Source: Planctomycetaceae bacterium
GTDB taxonomy: Bacteria; Planctomycetota; Planctomycetia; Planctomycetales; Planctomycetaceae
DNA: 64,000 bases
Assembly (NCBI GenBank): GCA_002722955.1
Contig: PBMZ01000178.1
Coordinates: forward strand, 1 to 64,000
Direction: 5' to 3'
In this document: positions 63,691 through 64,000 of the stretch, one piece after another
How positions within the stretch are numbered: position 1 is the stretch's first letter
Layout: the number at the start of each line of letters is the position of its first letter
Program-made: the position numbers and the translations under genes
The notes under the pieces: generated by a model
What the model was told of the DNA's origin: nothing
What the model saw: the letters and a program-made list of their open reading frames with translations, nothing else
The model's database searches: none

Positions 63691-64000
63691 CAATCACGTG
63701 TCCATTCGGAACGATCGCCACGGGACGACCGGTACTGGTGTAGTATTCTTTGTGATGATCGATGCCAACCGCCTTCAAGATCGTGGCGCCAATGTCATCC
63801 AGACTGATGTCGGTGTCGTCGGTTGGATTCTGCCCGTTGCGATCTGTCGCGCCGACGATTTGTCCTGGCTTGATACCGCCACCCGCCAGCACGCTCCAGT
63901 TGACTCGCGGATAGTGGTCGCGTCCGACGTTTTGGTTCACTTTCGGGGTGCGACCGAACTCGCCCATACAAACGACCAACGTGCGTTCCAGCAAGCCCTT
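63677..64000 (-). CDS. DUF1501 protein, C-terminal part (runs off window)
   Basis: The visible 107 residues, KGLLERTLVVCMGEFGRTPK, VNQNVGRDHYPRVNWSVLAG and GGIKPGQIVGATDR, are the DUF1501 C-terminus with the conserved GEFGRTP and GRDHYP. It ends NGHVIDEVF. The N-terminal two thirds, presumably with a Tat signal, lie beyond 64000. It overlaps the PQQ-propeller gene start. It is a paralogue of 4246-5544. Confidence 0.92.
   Translation of the reverse strand, partial: KGLLERTLVVCMGEFGRTPKVNQNVGRDHYPRVNWSVLAGGGIKPGQIVGATDRNGQNPTDDTDISLDDIGATILKAVGIDHHKEYYTSTGRPVAIVPNGHVIDEVF

Noticed and set aside
1-64000. CRISPR array
   Set aside because: No series of regularly spaced direct repeats was seen. 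The repeats present are isolated palindromes.
1-64000. Prophage
   Set aside because: No capsid, terminase, portal, tail or integrase genes are visible. The accessory genes are surface, defence and metabolic types.

Overview
The window reads as chromosomal DNA from a planctomycete, probably of the Pirellulales/Planctomycetales kind. The evidence is the gene families: two DUF1501 proteins, two DUF1552 proteins, a DUF1592-type planctomycete cytochrome, a membrane-bound dehydrogenase/PVC heme-binding protein, a LEDRTLLA (LEPR-XLL) surface protein, a DUF6666-like porin, PQQ-type beta-propellers and FG-GAP proteins. Dispersed palindromes fill most intergenic gaps. Coding is moderate GC and split between both strands in short operons.

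Layout. 1-7.1 kb: a cut-off IS630-type transposase start, tRNA-Ser(GCU), an MMPL exporter, a GT39 glycosyltransferase, a Tat-exported DUF1501 protein, a frameshifted NADAR protein and an ATP-grasp ligase. 7.1-13.6 kb: an oxidase subunit III-like protein, a double ABC-2 permease, a toxin-antitoxin pair whose antitoxin is frameshifted, several small membrane ORFs, and a PqqD/M50/HlyD fusion. 13.7-17.0 kb: a decayed SIR2-NACHT-formylglycine-enzyme-fold gene, an NLR/Avs-like defence architecture, followed by a palindromic repeat. 17.6-25.5 kb: a PVC dehydrogenase-cytochrome, a DapA-family aldolase, a hydroxyisobutyrate-dehydrogenase-like enzyme, a decayed thioredoxin-like lipoprotein, a leucine-rich-repeat lipoprotein and an ECF sigma locus. 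25.7-30.8 kb: a very large, multiply frameshifted surface protein. 32-43 kb: nadC, an outer-membrane protein with an in-frame stop, thrC, a GntP permease, an orphan CoA-transferase subunit, an MlrC-like protein and the rimO-pgsA pair. 44.5-54.3 kb: DUF1552, DUF2062, FG-GAP, DUF1592-DUF1552 and PQQ-propeller genes. 54.2-57.3 kb: a decaying acyltransferase/polysaccharide-deacetylase cluster. 57.5-64 kb: tdk, lepA, a zinc-ribbon membrane protein, a small L7/L12-like protein and a PQQ-propeller/DUF1501 operon that runs off the window.

Two themes stand out. First, housekeeping genes (lepA, rimO, pgsA, nadC, thrC, tdk) are intact, while accessory genes (defence, toxin-antitoxin, surface, exopolysaccharide) are repeatedly broken by single-base indels and by premature stops, each of which is one C-to-T step from a sense codon. 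That looks like real accessory-gene decay, although homopolymer sequencing error cannot be excluded at some sites. Second, at least ten palindromic elements occupy the intergenic gaps. Several form recognisable families that recur within the window.

The best candidates for unusual biology are the SIR2-NACHT-FGE gene (including its lysine-rich linker), the toxin-antitoxin locus with two divergent start codons sharing one CATG, and the palindrome families, including a perfect 56-bp palindrome.
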